Positions 1-11,799 of a stretch of 64,000 nt of DNA are shown piece after piece. The translations under genes were made by a program, and so were the position numbers. The first letter of the stretch is position 1. Each line of letters opens with the position of its first letter. Under the pieces are notes generated by a model. That model worked only from the letters and a program-made list of their open reading frames with translations. It searched no databases and was not told the DNA's origin. Origin of the DNA: Plumapathes pennacea (lineage: Eukaryota > Cnidaria > Anthozoa > Antipatharia > Myriopathidae); assembly GCA_964036295.1 (NCBI GenBank), contig OZ038464.1, forward strand, positions 363,501-427,500. Direction: 5' to 3'.

Positions 1-399
1 TTAGGTTGCTCAATTTGTTCCGTTTTTGCCTAGGTTCTATTGATTTCATCGTTTCATACTAAAAAGAACGACTGCCGTTATTTTATCGAACTGTCGTCCA
101 CGTCCTGACAACGACGTAAAAAAGAAGCATTTGAAGTCGCACACGAGAGCACGGCGACCCCGAGAACATGTCAATTTCAGATATTTACGTGCTTTTTTTG
201 TCGTCTGTGATTAGTTTTATTGTTTCACCGACGTCGCCGTCGTCCTGTCGCGTCCTGTATCTTAAAGTCCCTACTGTAAACACAGACACGGCAACGTAAC
301 GGGCTAATAACTAACAAGAAGGCACTAATATGTGTGGAACTCGAGAGCTTTCGAGCTAGAAGTCAATTAAAACAACTTTAAAAATCTATTTTCCGGCAG

Positions 400-2301
400 G
401 CTGTGCGTGAACAGGAGTCGCAGTTGTACGGTGAGACGTGTGACGCTCCCAAGCCAATGTATTTTAAAGATGGCGGCGGAAACCTGAAAGTGAGGCTCCG
501 CACAAAGAAAGATGGCTGGCAAGTGGAAACTGCAGAAAAGGTACATTGTTATATGCTGTGTTCATAAGTTGAGTTTTCGAATGACGTTCGTGAAACCAAG
601 GCAAATGTTATTACGACTTTCAACGTCAGAATACAATACAAAAGTTTCGTTTGAGTGGTCACACCTTTAGGTTTCATTTGACAGTTCAGGAGTTGGAAGT
701 GAACACTGCTATTAGAATGTACTCATTTAGAGCTTTCATTTGAGTGGTCACACCTTTAGGTTTCATTTGACAGATGAGGAGTTGAAAGTGAACACTGCTA
801 TTACAGTGTATTCATTGAGAGCTTTTCATTTGACTGGTCACACCTTTAGGTTTCACTTGACAGTTATAATATTGGATGTTTTCTTGGTTCAGTAATGAAG
901 AAGGTTGAAATGTCAAATTGACTGACATTTCAACCATCAAGTTCTGACGTATTACACTTCTTTCAGGAAATCCGATTTAACCACATCTGGAATGGCATAG
1001 AGCGCATGCCCAGTGCCACGTTTGTGTTTTCCCGCCAAAAAGGCGCGGACGTGTCCCAGTTCAGCTGCAGCTTCGACGCAAAGCAGGAATGCCCGGATGG
1101 TGACGAACAAGAAGTGAACGTTGTGACGTCAGCCAAGGTATGATTGATTTAGTATGATGTCAGTTATAACATTGATTTCCCTTAGATAATTTTTGAAGGG
1201 TTGATGTGAATTTTGCTGGATGCCGAGTGTGTCTGTGACGTTTTGAGCATTGGGACTTCTCTGCTTTCAGCATATCCCCATCAACCTTTACGGCGGCGTG
1301 GCCGAGTGGTTAGGGCGCCGGACTTGAAATCCGGAGGTCCCAGGTTCAAGTCCCGCTCTGAACACTAACTGAATTTGTAACACGGTAGCCCCGCGTTCAA
1401 ATCCTCGGCCACGTTATGTAAATAGCCAACTGGTTTGCCTTCGACCAGTTGGGATTTTTAACAGATTTACGTTGAGTTTAAAACACGGCCCCACCAGCTC
1501 TGATGAATTACTTACCGTGTATAAATAACGATACTTTACTTTTATTTAACTGCTGCAGACCAAAACTTGTTCCAACAGGGGCCAGCATTCTTGTTTCTTC
1601 CTTTCTCTTCTCGTCTTTCTTGTCTGTATGTATTGCTCCTTCCATTTTTATGTTTTCTTTTTTCTTCTTTGTCTGCAGCGTTTTCTTACTTCGCTACGTC
1701 GCTTCTCTCGCAGAATCCAGTCAGCTCCACCGCCAAAACCTCGACCAAAACCGAAAACCAAAAATCGCCGCAGGACTCCACTGCAAGCAACTCCGGCTTA
1801 GAGGCCGCACGCGCGTCTCCTGTGTTCGCGGGCTCAGCACCTGGACCCAGGTTCTCGTCACCTCAATCAAACACGGACGATACTGCTGTTGTTACTTTTG
1901 TTCCCAGTCCCCTGTTTTCGCCTATAAGCTCGCGCCATTTCTCCTTCGCTTCATCCGGGTATTATTCCTTGGGCTATGAGTCTCTGACGTCACCGCTCTC
2001 CCTGCCTGAAAAGACCCGGATGGACTTGATGTTGCTGCTGGATCCTGAGCATCCTCGAGCTGATTGGCGCCAATTGGCCGAGCGCTTTGGTTGCGAGCCT
2101 AGACTTATAAGGTGGCTGGAGCATCGTAAAGAATCGCCAACACTCAGTTTACTCAATTGGCTGGAAACATGGCCAAGCCCGATGATGCCCATGGGACAGA
2201 TGGCCAAGGTGCTAAAGGACTTGGGCCGAGTCGACGCGGCGGAAGTCGTGGAAGGCGCGTTGTCAAGGGAACTAGAGACGCTAAGGGAGTCGGACGTGTG
2301 A
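400..2301 (+). CDS. UNC5-type receptor, 3' part: UPA and death domains
   Basis: Three last exons of a gene that begins left of the window: 400-540, 967-1137 and 1714-2301, all joined in phase 0 with AG/GT borders and ending in TGA. Exons one and two give about 104 residues resembling the UPA region of netrin receptor UNC5; the segment IRFNHIWNGIERMPSATFVF matches the family pattern of a His-Ile-Trp core followed by a TF-x-F strand. The last exon has a Ser/Thr/Pro-rich linker of about 95 residues and then a death domain from KTRMDLMLLLDPEHPRADW to the C-terminus, with the family's DW and LxxWLE-like helices. In UNC5 proteins these domains are cytoplasmic and mediate guidance or death signalling. 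The linker is longer than in vertebrate UNC5. UNC5CL or another UPA-death protein remains possible because the ectodomain is not in view. A SINE sits in the last intron. Confidence 0.72.
636..885 (+). repeat. 89-bp minisatellite array, copy 1
   Basis: About two and a half units of the dispersed 89-bp repeat, recognised by the words GAGTGGTCACACCTTTAGG and TTTCATTTGACAG followed by GGAAGTGAACACTG. It lies in the intron between the first two visible exons of the UNC5-type gene. Confidence 0.85.
1290..1505 (+). mobile_element. tRNA-derived SINE (Ser-like head)
   Basis: The head has an intact Pol III A box (TGGCCGAGTGG, about 1297) and B box (GGTTCAAGTCCC, about 1342) with a TGA anticodon-like loop. 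It lacks the long variable arm of a real tRNA-Ser and its acceptor stem does not pair well, so it is not called a tRNA. The body continues with a second GGTTCAAATCC-like word and a hairpin (CCAACTGG ... CCAGTTGG, about 1427-1453). A second, truncated copy of the body is present at 29825-29960 on the other strand, which shows that it is a dispersed element. Confidence 0.8.
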
Positions 2302-3248
2302 GGGCAGCTTTTGGTGCCCAGTCCTTTCTATCGAGCGGGTGGAGTCGCGTTTGCTCTCCCAGGGCCCTCCATCCCACAAAGATACCAGACCCATGAGAGC
2401 TTTTGAAAAATTGATTATGGCTATGTTCAATATTTGGACGTCATGTAAATCATATTTTGTGTCGACTGGTTCATTTTGTTGTACACCGCCCAACGCTGCT
2501 GCTGTAAGTGTTTGCGAGTCGTCCTTAGCAAAGTCTCTTTCACTTCCTGAGTGATCGACTTCAATTTTCTCACACGAGGTTCAGTAAATTGTAGTAAATA
2601 GAACTTAGTATTTGATAGCTTGCTCGGATAAAGCTGATGGAACTATCAATTCTCACTACATCACTTTACAGTTCTCCCTGAACGGTTGGGTGAATTTGTG
2701 TTCTGAGCCCAGGAGTGAAAAGGTTAAAGAGACAAAGTTAAGGAGGAGCTTCTCCAAAGTAGTGCAAGTTTGCTAACTGGCAACTCAATCTGAAATTTTT
2801 GCTTGTGTTTTACTTTTTAAAACCTATGCAGTGTTCTAGCTGTGAAAATGATCGACAATATAAAAATTAGTGTTTCGTAGTTATTCTTGCTGTTATCGTT
2901 GATATTTATCGGTCATTAACACGTAGAAACAAACAAGCACACCTGAGCTCACAGATAGACAGTTAACAAATAGCCGACGGACAGGTTACATCCACCTTTT
3001 ACAGTCATACAGTAGAATTAAACAAATGTATGTCTTTGGATAGTGCGTTTATTGATTCAGTCGTGATTCCTTTTGACAGCACGAGAACCGTTTTATTGAC
3101 TCCTTACAGCAAGAACACCGATTGGCTACCCAGCGTGCACTTACACGCGCGACTACTGTGTGACAGTATCCAATCAGATTGGCTGCTATTTGTCACACCA
3201 GGGTGCGAATGGGTTATTTCAAATACATCTTTATGCCAGGTGTAGTAA
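2302..3248. other. Convergent intergenic region
   Basis: Contains the 3' flanks of the UNC5-type gene and of the kelch-b561 gene. Around 2575-2720 lies a relic repeat with the word GAACTATCAATTCTCACTAC that recurs in altered form near 5095, 33105, 34745, 37845 and 47255. No further gene was seen. Confidence 0.6.
3048..3053 (-). terminator. Candidate poly(A) signal of the kelch-b561 gene
   Basis: AATAAA on the minus strand, about 195 nt after the stop codon of the kelch-b561 gene. Confidence 0.4.
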
Positions 3249-6200
3249 CTAAATTTCTTGTCCAACATTTTCGCTTCCCTTTTCCTCCATGGGAAATGTG
3301 ACGGTCCCAGATCTTCGGTTTTGGATGTACAGACGGACCTCCATCACGATGTACAACAGAACGAGGGCCCCCAATAGAACAAACCATATAAGCCACCCTA
3401 TAAAAGGGACCACCGCCATGAAAACCCCCAGAGAGATGTTGATCAAGGCGAAAATCAGGGCCAGGCGGCCAGATAACTTGTGGAACCATTCCCATATAAT
3501 GCGCTTCTTGGATTTGGAACCATCTGGGAACTTATGAGGACGACTGAAAAAAAAAAAAAAACAAACAAACAAAAAAAAAAAACAACAAGGTGGGGGAGGG
3601 GAGGCCGGTTACAAAAATGCGACTAAAAGTTATGACGTCCTTATAACAACTACCTGATATTTGATTTATCTCGCACTAAATGTATGAGAATTGAAAAAGG
3701 TGACGGAAGGATCTTGGGTACAAACAGACGGATAAAAACAGATGGACACTAAACCGAGACGGGCAGACACTTATATACAGACACTCATGCACACACATAC
3801 AGACAGACAGAGACAAATAGAGGAACAGTAGAAAACACTAGACAGATTTTCAGTTCAAAAACAAGGTATTTTTCTGACTCGTAGACCAGTTAAACTTCAA
3901 GTCTGTTAAATGAACCGTTCTCAAACAGCCGAGATGAGTGTCACGAGACACTGAAGAGAATGCGAGACAGTCAGTACTTACAGAATAGCGTTCAAGGGCT
4001 GCAGCAATCCAACAAACATAACCAACAAACCAATCGTGCCGTGAGCAAACATGAAATGATCAAATGGAACGGATAGAACGGCACAGATGAAACCTCCGAT
4101 GGCGACAAGCAAACCAGATGCCTAGCAGGGAAGAAAGACAGTTAGTTTTTCGGCAAAAGACGAAGAGAGACGGAAAGGTTCCGATACAAACACGAAAAAT
4201 GCCGAAGCTCACTGGGGGGGTGGGGGAGTGGGGGGACACGCAAAGTCCCGCAGTGACTACTTCTTGTCTCAAACACTATACCTGAAGGCCTCGGTGCATT
4301 TTGAACCACCATGGATCTTTGTGGCGAAAGTAGCGTCCAATGAAGGCGCCGGCTTGCAGCAGAATACCCCAGCCAATGAACATGAACAAACCGTGAAGCA
4401 TAATCAAGTTGAAATCCAGACCTTCACAGTCTCCCCCTGAAGGGTTCTCATCTACGTCACTTCCGTTGCCTCTCAGAAACCACAGCTCGTTTGAAAGTCC
4501 TTTCCTGTAAAAACAGTTCATTGTAAAAAGGTTCGTGAGACCAGACCACTAAAAGGTCACATTTTTCGGGCGGGAAGTCATCTGTAGTTTCCCGCCATTT
4601 TGGACTTTCTCGCGCGCGCGCACGACTCGATACAATCTCGTTCCAGGCCTCTCCGCGCGCAGAGCGAGGTCGCTGGTTCACAGGACGTCCGGGCCGGTTT
4701 TACCGTTTTTCTTTTGGACTTAAGAACACACTACAAACTCAGTACTAAACGGTGGGCAAGAAGAAACGGCTATTTTCCGGTAAGTTGGGCCGAGTGGTGA
4801 ACGAAATGCAGGTTTTGTTGGGGAATTTTAGTCGGTTTTAAAACGTGACTACGTGTTGTTGTCAAAGCTGTTCGTAAAAAGTGAAGCCTTTAATATCACG
4901 TATATGATAAATATTTAAACTTATAAACTTATTATATACGTGTTTAAACTCGACTTACCCACTCACACTACCTCCAAACAAGACAATTCCAAATTTTGTT
5001 GTCACCATCACGTGACCAGACCGCTTTGCTGGTGTGCTGCCCTGAAAAATGCCCACAGCTCACTATATAAATTCTCCCAACTAAACTTGAAGGAACTGTA
5101 TGAATGATGTAGTGAGAGTTAAGAGTTGAATCAGGTTTTGTCTGGGTGAAGTACAGCTGCCAGAATTTTCTCCTTGTTGTGTGACATCTGGGGGTAGAGG
5201 GTGTGACAAAAATGTGTTTTGCACCAGTCCAGGGTTACTGGACTTTTCTATTGGGCTAACAGATGTTCTTGTCAATTTTGTTTGTGGTGTTTGGGTAAGT
5301 GAGTCATGTCATGTAGAACTTGGTGCTTAGGCAAGCTGCTGAATATGAAAGGAGAAAATCAGCATACCTCAACTTTTTTCAGTGTCCACTTATTTGTTTC
5401 AAGATCCAGCACTGAAATTTCACTTGCTGGAACTTCTGATGTCTGTCAAAAAGAACTCTGTCACTCTTATATGGTTTACTGTGTATACACCATTATATAA
5501 TTACATTTTCTTGGAGACACCAAACCCCCCCACCAGTTCTTGGACCATGAGAGGAGTGGTCTCATTAGGTAAGCTACATGTAGTATGAGATACTGCAAAA
5601 GACTTTTGAAGGTTACTTTTATACCCTTTTTTCCCCTCCCCCAGGTTCCTGGGGTTCTTTGTCCTCAACTCTTCATTTTATAGCTCTACAAATAACTTTT
5701 AAAATGAACTCACGTAAAGAACTGACTTTCCGGTGTCTGTCCCTCCATACAGCACAGCTCTCCTGACGCTCTTGTCTGTGGATGGTAGCATGGCCATTGC
5801 TGAGTACACCCTTGGCGTGGTGCACTGTCCCAGCATAGTCCACTTGGTTTCCATGGCATCAAACAGCCAGCTATCTTCTGCAGGGCATGGACCTCCCGAG
5901 CCACCACCACTATAAGGTAAATACAGATCAGTGTTAAATTCTTCCAACATATCTTTAAGAAATTATCTAAGTCTATCAGGAGAGTTTTTAGTCTGATCAC
6001 TTTTAACCCAAATAAGAGATCACCTTTCACTTTCTCCATACTAAACTACATACAGTTGACTATGTATTGAAAGGAGAAGTTTGCCTCTGATCGCTCTTAA
6101 CAAGAGATCACCTGCCATTTTCTCCATACTGAACTACATACAGTTGACTATGTATTGAAAGGAGAAGTTTGCCTCTGATCACTCTTAACCCAAACAAGAG

Positions 6201-8166
6201 ATCACCTGCCATTTTCTCCATACTAAACTACATACAGCTGACTGTGTATTGAGAGGAGAAATTTGTCTCTGATCAGTTCACTCCTGAGCTCATCTTACAA
6301 ATTCTCCCAACTGAAATAATTGTTTTAAACACCAAAAAAAAAGCTGATTTAATAAATTCAAAACTCTGGTGGAGAAAAACTAAAAAACTTGAAGTTCAGC
6401 AGAACCTGTTCACTATACAGTATCATTGATTTCATCACCATATTTAGTAACATTTTGAGAGGTATGGAGTTGGATTATGAGAAAGAAAATAATATGTTCA
6501 CTGATTATGCAATGAATTGTCCCAAGCTTGTAATCCATGGCAACACAATACTTCAATGAGCATGCTGTTTTAGAACAGAGACTTTGTGTTACTTAGTTGA
6601 TTAATGTTTGCATAATAATTGGTAAATACAAGACATTTAATAGTGACATTGCAGCAAGGTAAATAGCATGCTGTTTTATATTGCATTGTAGTCAAAGTGC
6701 ACAAATTCCTTCAACATCTTTACCAATGTTAAGAGTTATTGGAAGTTCAAAATTAGAGTGGTACATACATAAGGTTGATATGTGTTGACCCTCCGTCAGA
6801 ACAATTAAGAGTTTAACAGGAACAAGTTGTTTATTGTCTTTCTAAATTCGCTCTTCCACTAAGTTGTCAGACATCTTTAGACCCAGGCACAGACCTTGGG
6901 GCAGGGTACAAAATGTGGCAAAGTGGGAGGGGGAGGGGGACGGGAAAGAAAAGAGGAAGGAAGAGAACGAGCTCTTTTCTTTCCTCCCCCCCCCCCCCCC
7001 CCGCCACATTTTGTCCCTCTCCCCATCATCTGCACCTGCGTATCTCAGAGTGGTTGTCAGAAACATGCGTCAGTGTCGCCAGTGCCCAAAATAACACGAT
7101 TATGTTTTAATCAGCTGAAAACAATAAGTTTATTTATTTTTAGTATCGGCAAGTTAGATGTTTTTGTTTGTCAGATAAGTCTACAGAAAATTACTTTATC
7201 ATAAGGAATTATTGTGGGATCTTTTGAGCCCAAAACGTTCATCGGACAAAATTTACGTAAAGTAACTGATATCGTTCAGTTTGCATTTGGCTACGTGGAC
7301 AACAGAGATTCGATTCACGAAAAATTATGCAAACATGATGCTGGAAAACTTGAAAATATGTTTCTTTTGTCAGTTCAATTACCCAAGGTAGCGGAGCCCA
7401 AAGTAACTTCGCCTGCTTAACTTCTAAAAATGTGTTACTTTTAAAAACACGAACACGAAAATCAAACAGATAATATGATAATTAAGAGAGCATGAACGCA
7501 CACTTACCCAAGACAGCCTCCAAACATGACCAACTGATTTAGGTTTGTCATGGTCGCCGCGTTTAAGCAGCGAGCGTGAGGTAGATACGGATGGTAACTG
7601 TTGGTACCCTTAAATTTCTCCTGCCATTCACCTTTAGCAAAGTCGAATTTGAACGTGTTTGAATAGCGCTCCCCGGCGAAGCCATGAGTGATATACAGCC
7701 CATCACCTTCCTCACCAGTCGCAATATTTCTCCATATTCCTCCGCCACTGCCGTAGCGTTTCTCGGGTTTGGTATTCCCCTGAGGTTCTAGTGCTTCCCA
7801 TGTCAGGTTAATGAAGTTAAACCTGTGGATATCGTCAAAATACGTTCCTCCTGCTTTCTCTCCTGTTGAAACGTAGAAATGCGTCTTAGTGCTGCCAAAC
7901 ACCATGCTGAATCGTTTGTCTGGAGCGTTGGTCGTGTTCACTTTGCTCCATGTTTTGGTTTGGATACTGAAGACCCATGTATCATCTAGACTGGTGCTCG
8001 AGTCGCGTCCACCAAACACGATTAACTTGTTGTTAATAGAGTCGTACCCGATCGCTGAGTCTCGACGCGGTGAAGGAGCCGAATCTGACTCTATAGAAAC
8101 GTTTTCCCATTTCACCTGTGAATAAGCAAGTCGCAGACAAGTCAGGAATAAGGTTACACGCAGCAT
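3249..8166 (-). CDS. Secreted kelch propeller fused to cytochrome b561 membrane domain
   Basis: Seven exons on the minus strand: 8166-7508, 5909-5714, 5442-5368, 5041-4959, 4504-4282, 4121-3982, 3543-3249. All borders are GT-AG and phases agree, giving 556 residues. The ATG at 8166 starts a signal peptide (MLRVTLFLTCLRLAYS). Residues about 20-345 form five to six kelch repeats, with FGG, YGG or TGE turns and a later Trp in each blade. Residues about 370-530 are a cytochrome b561/ferric-reductase-like domain with about five membrane helices and four conserved His contexts: MLHGLF, KMHRGLQ, AHGTIG and WFHKLSG. These are the haem-ligand positions of the FRRS1/CYB561 type, so transmembrane electron transfer is inferred. 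FRRS1 relatives carry reelin and DOMON ectodomains; here a kelch propeller takes their place. The short cytoplasmic tail is charged. Substrate is unknown. Intron 1 holds tandem repeats. Confidence 0.82.
5990..6275 (+). repeat. Tandem repeat, about 88-94 bp unit, three copies
   Basis: The words GAGATCACCTGCCATTTTC and ACTACATACAGTTGACTATG recur three times with spacing of 88 then 94 bases. It lies in intron 1 of the kelch-b561 gene and was not seen elsewhere in the window. Confidence 0.85.
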
Positions 8167-8989
8167 GACCCGCGAACTTGGCCGGAAAAACTGCTTATAC
8201 ACCGATTCGCTACATCAACCCACTTTCTGACCAAAACTCCTTTGTTCTGCTACATTTGCATGATACATACACCTATTTACATTCGCGCATTATAATTTAT
8301 TAACTGTGTAGTGTTTTTGTCACGTCACTCCAAGCAAGGACTACCTTAAACATGCGACGAAGCTCATAATATTGTGTAGCCTTCTGTATAACGAACAAAA
8401 CACAAATCACACATATCAGTGTGGTGTAAATATATGAATAGTTTACCCAAAACATTTTTACGCAAAGGAAGTGTTTTTCTGATGATAAAGATAATTTACA
8501 AGTGTTGACTTCATTGTCTCACAGAGAGACGGGGGGTTAGAAACGGTACATTGCACACGGCTAAAAAAACAAAAACAAATCAGGACAAACAATATTTTGA
8601 CAGGATAATCCTCGATGAAGTGTTTTATATGCGCCGTTTACCGACCTATTTTAAGATCACGCTACACAACCCTGCCACCAATGTATGGGCGACTCGTAGA
8701 AGACATCTGTGCCATCACGTATGAAACGCAACAAGTGAGCTGAAGTAAATGGACATTTTTAATAATTAGTTTTAGCCGCGGCCTTTTAAAAACACAACTT
8801 TAGTCAGTCCGCATGTATTTTTAAACACACACCTCTGTTGTTCCAACTTTTGACACGAGAATCAAGTTTGCGGCGCAGAACGTCAATTGGACAAGCTCAG
8901 CAGCGTTACCCTGAACGCATGCGTACTGCTGTACAATATCCGTGGCGGATCTTTAGTTCAACTTTGTCTTTCTGACAAACTTCATCCGC

Positions 8990-9490
8990 GCAAACACTCC
9001 TTCACAAGACTAAAGTTCCAGGAGCGACACAAGCATAAGCGCAAATACAAGAATCTATATTTCACAGTGACAACAAACTCGACGCAACGCAAGCACAAAG
9101 ATCCTTTGCAGTCCTTTTCCTTGAAGTTGTGCTTGCGTCGCTCGTTTTCACTTGACGCATATATCTCTTGTGCTTGGGTCGCTCGATTTCATTCGACGCA
9201 CATATCTATTAGTTTTTCTCTTGTGTTTGCGTTTCTCGTTTTTACTTGACGCGTATATCTCTTGGTTTTTCTCTTGTGCTTTCGTTTCTTGTTTTCACTT
9301 GACGCATATATATCTTGATTTTTCTCTCGTGTTTGCGTTGCTCGTTTTCACTTGACGTACATATCTCTTGTGCTTGCGCTTGTACTTAAATCCTTTTCAC
9401 TTAACGCACATGCCTTTTGTTTGCGCTTGCGTCACTCGCTCGCGTACATTTTTTGTGCAAGTTGCGCTCTTCGTGTAAACCAGGCTTCGC
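8990..9490. repeat. CAAGCGCAAGC-type repeat, copy 1
   Basis: Imperfect units of roughly 40-55 bases built on CTCGTTTTCACTTGACGCAT plus ATCTCTTGTGCTTGCGT, five to six in a row, with inverse-oriented words (AAGCATAAGCGCAA) at the left side and a terminus near GTAAACCAGGCT at 9473-9487. Similar sequence recurs at 19055, 23630, 29630, 54720 and 60080. Confidence 0.75.
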
Positions 9491-10670
9491 TGGGTGTGTG
9501 AACGTACTTCATACATAAGCTTGAGTTCATGTCGAGCGATTCATCTGTTTTAATAACTAATCCTCGAGTTTAGTTACTGCATGGTAACAGTTGCAATGTC
9601 ACTAATCTCTTCTCAGCTTTGCGATGACGTGGGTACGTCGTGCTAAATTAAAGTTCTCGACTTCCTTTCTGTTCCATTTCTCCTCGTTGCTGCTGTACCA
9701 TTTCTCCTCGTTTGTCAGTCTTGCATGTTGCGCAAAAAACTCTTTTTGTTTAAGTATCTCAAGTCTGTAATAGATCGAATTCGGACTGTGTTTTTTATAA
9801 GAATAGACTTTCGCATTTTGTGTAGAAATAGAAACTAAAGCGTTTTGACTGAAAAGTATCTCCCAATTTGTCGCTCGTCGGTTCGAGATGAATTGAAACG
9901 CCACAGCCTCACTGTCAACACAGCTTGCTTTCTGTGAAAATACTGTGAGAGGTTTTCTTTTCATTGGCTCTCCTGCCGGAAACTGTTCTTCAGCATTAAT
10001 TGATATACATAATTTGCCCTTTTTTATCCGCCGACAGCACCAAATCCATTGTTTGAGAGTTAGATTTACATGAGGCATATCTCACGAGCTTCTCCTGCTT
10101 GTCTTAGGGTTTATTTATTCTGCCTTCCCCTTTTGTTTTAGAGTCAACAATTCGGTAGAATTTTTCCGGTAGTCAATTTGATGTCATTTGTAAACCTAGT
10201 TGGTTCTCAGGCAAGACCTCATTTGGAATTCGACAATCTGAAAATTTAATCTGAAAACATTGTGGATGTCTTCCGCTTTTTTCCAACAAAGGAAAACATG
10301 TTTCAAATGGATTTTTTTGTCTTACAGCTTATAGCGAAAAGCTAGAACCCATTAGGTCTTATATACACTCCGCGGTGGAGTAACGATTCACAAACAATTT
10401 TCTCAATTACATGTACCTTCCGAATTTCCGGCTGGCTATTCCAGTTAGCCATAAAAGGTTTGTAATTAAATGTTTCCCAATTGCTGCAGATATTGTTTGA
10501 AGTGATTAGCTGCCCTCGAGCGTAAAACAGTTGGCATTAATGTTTGTCTAAGGATTCATAAGGAATCAGTGTTCATGAAAATTTTGTGCAATCGTTGAAG
10601 ACTAAGGAATATGCAATATCTACTGTACAAACAGAGTCGGCTCATGTGCCTAAACCCAACGTCAAACGCT

Positions 10671-10678
10671 TGACGTCA
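10671..10678 (+). promoter_or_regulatory. Consensus cAMP response element upstream of GPCR
   Basis: A perfect TGACGTCA lies 96 bases upstream of the GPCR start codon, a plausible core-promoter position for CREB/ATF binding. Function is inferred from the motif only. Confidence 0.45.
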
Positions 10679-10773
10679 GAATAACTCTATTTACTGCACT
10701 GTGAAACACGATCGAGCTTGCTACTGACAACTACTTAAGCGGCCAGGAGCTTCGCGCTTGAGTGGAAAACAAG

Positions 10774-11799
10774 ATGGAAACCATGTCGACCCTTAAGACA
10801 CAGCCAACAGCGAACTTTTCTCGAGACTACGTCGGCGAAGAAGACGACGTCACGCTCGGTTTTTCTGCAGAGATTGACTTGCCTTTGATCTTTATTAGTT
10901 TGCTAATTCTCGCAGAAAACCTCGTCGTCATAGGTCTGATCCTGAAGAAGGACATTTTGCGAGCGGTTGTGGGAAACACCCTCCTCGCAAGTTTGGCGGT
11001 TGGCGACTTTTTGTCTGGGTTGGTTGGGATTCCTCTCCTCATCGGCTGCTCGGCGACAAATACGAACGCTGTGTGCATTGGTACCTCGCTTTTCATCCGT
11101 TTCTCTTCTATCGTGTCCGTTTTGCACTTGTTGTTCATCGCGTTTGATCGCTATCTGAGGATTGTTAGGGTCGACTACGATACCCTAGTCACTCACGCAA
11201 GAACTCTCTTCGCCACTGTTTTTATCTGGTTTTTATCGCTTCTCGTTCCCTTCGTGCAACTATCCTGGTACAAAGTGGACGAAATCGACGTGAACGAAGA
11301 GGCCGAAGAGGAAATTCGCCGTATCGATGTCGTCTACTTCATTGTCTGCGTGGCTTTGTTCTACGTCCTGCCGTTGCTCTCGATGTTTTGCTTGTACTCG
11401 CGTATCTTCTTCATTTCGCTGCGGCACACCATGGCCATACGTCAACAGCGCCTCACTCTACAGCGCTCCCTCCCTCTCTTAATACTAGACCTGAGAGGCA
11501 GTGTTGTCATGGCAACCATGATGGTGGTGTTCGCGGGTTGCTGGCTTCCTTATTTCATAATTGTCCTCCAGCATCACATGGGCGAAGAGAACACGTTCGA
11601 GGCACCTCTCTGGTTTGAGAACCTTGTGGTGTTTCTGCGGTTTGTTCCACCGCTCTTGAACCCTCTTCTGTGTGCGTTTTGTAAACGTGATATCCGGAAA
11701 GCTCTGCTTGCCTCGTTCCGGCGAGCCATGCTGCGGCCTCGCCTCGAGACCTGGCGAGAGCGAGTTTCCACCCGGAAAGGCGTGGTGACTATTCTTTAG
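10774..11799 (+). CDS. Intronless class A (rhodopsin-type) orphan GPCR
   Basis: Single exon of 341 residues. The ATG at 10774 is chosen because the open frame upstream has only a GTG. The N-terminus has an NFS glycosylation site. Seven helices are visible: TM1 with AENLVVIG, TM2 with LAVGD, TM3 ending FDRYLRIV, TM6 with CWLPYF, and TM7 with NPLLCAF in place of NPxxY. The TM3 cysteine (exactly 25 residues before the DRY Arg) is present, but extracellular loop 2, which is very acidic (DVNEEAEEEI), has no cysteine. Instead a second Cys lies nine residues before the TM3 Cys. The gene at 14214-15335 shares these oddities and the LQHHMG motif after TM6, so the two are paralogues in convergent orientation. 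Ligand unknown; the missing loop-2 cysteine recalls the melanocortin/lipid group, without clear assignment. Confidence 0.88.
   Translation: METMSTLKTQPTANFSRDYVGEEDDVTLGFSAEIDLPLIFISLLILAENLVVIGLILKKDILRAVVGNTLLASLAVGDFLSGLVGIPLLIGCSATNTNAVCIGTSLFIRFSSIVSVLHLLFIAFDRYLRIVRVDYDTLVTHARTLFATVFIWFLSLLVPFVQLSWYKVDEIDVNEEAEEEIRRIDVVYFIVCVALFYVLPLLSMFCLYSRIFFISLRHTMAIRQQRLTLQRSLPLLILDLRGSVVMATMMVVFAGCWLPYFIIVLQHHMGEENTFEAPLWFENLVVFLRFVPPLLNPLLCAFCKRDIRKALLASFRRAMLRPRLETWRERVSTRKGVVTIL

Larger units (their letters stand above)
8167..10773. other. Divergent intergenic region
   Basis: Promoter side of both the kelch-b561 gene (-) and the first GPCR (+). Contains the hairpin-type repeat at 8990-9490 and a CRE at 10671. 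A 158-codon open frame on the minus strand (10078-9602) has no recognisable domain and is not called. Confidence 0.6.

Noticed and set aside
1290..1365. Possible tRNA-Ser(TGA) gene
   Set aside because: A and B boxes are present but the long variable arm is absent and the acceptor stem does not pair; a second dispersed copy of the attached body marks it as a SINE.
4457..4681. Alternative frame across the kelch-b561 acceptor at 4504
   Set aside because: It soon stops; using the GTAAGT donor after 4959 instead restores the b561 frame with conserved histidines.
9602..10078. 158-codon open frame on the minus strand
   Set aside because: No domain, no signal peptide, no splice-supported partner and no compositional bias; probably chance.
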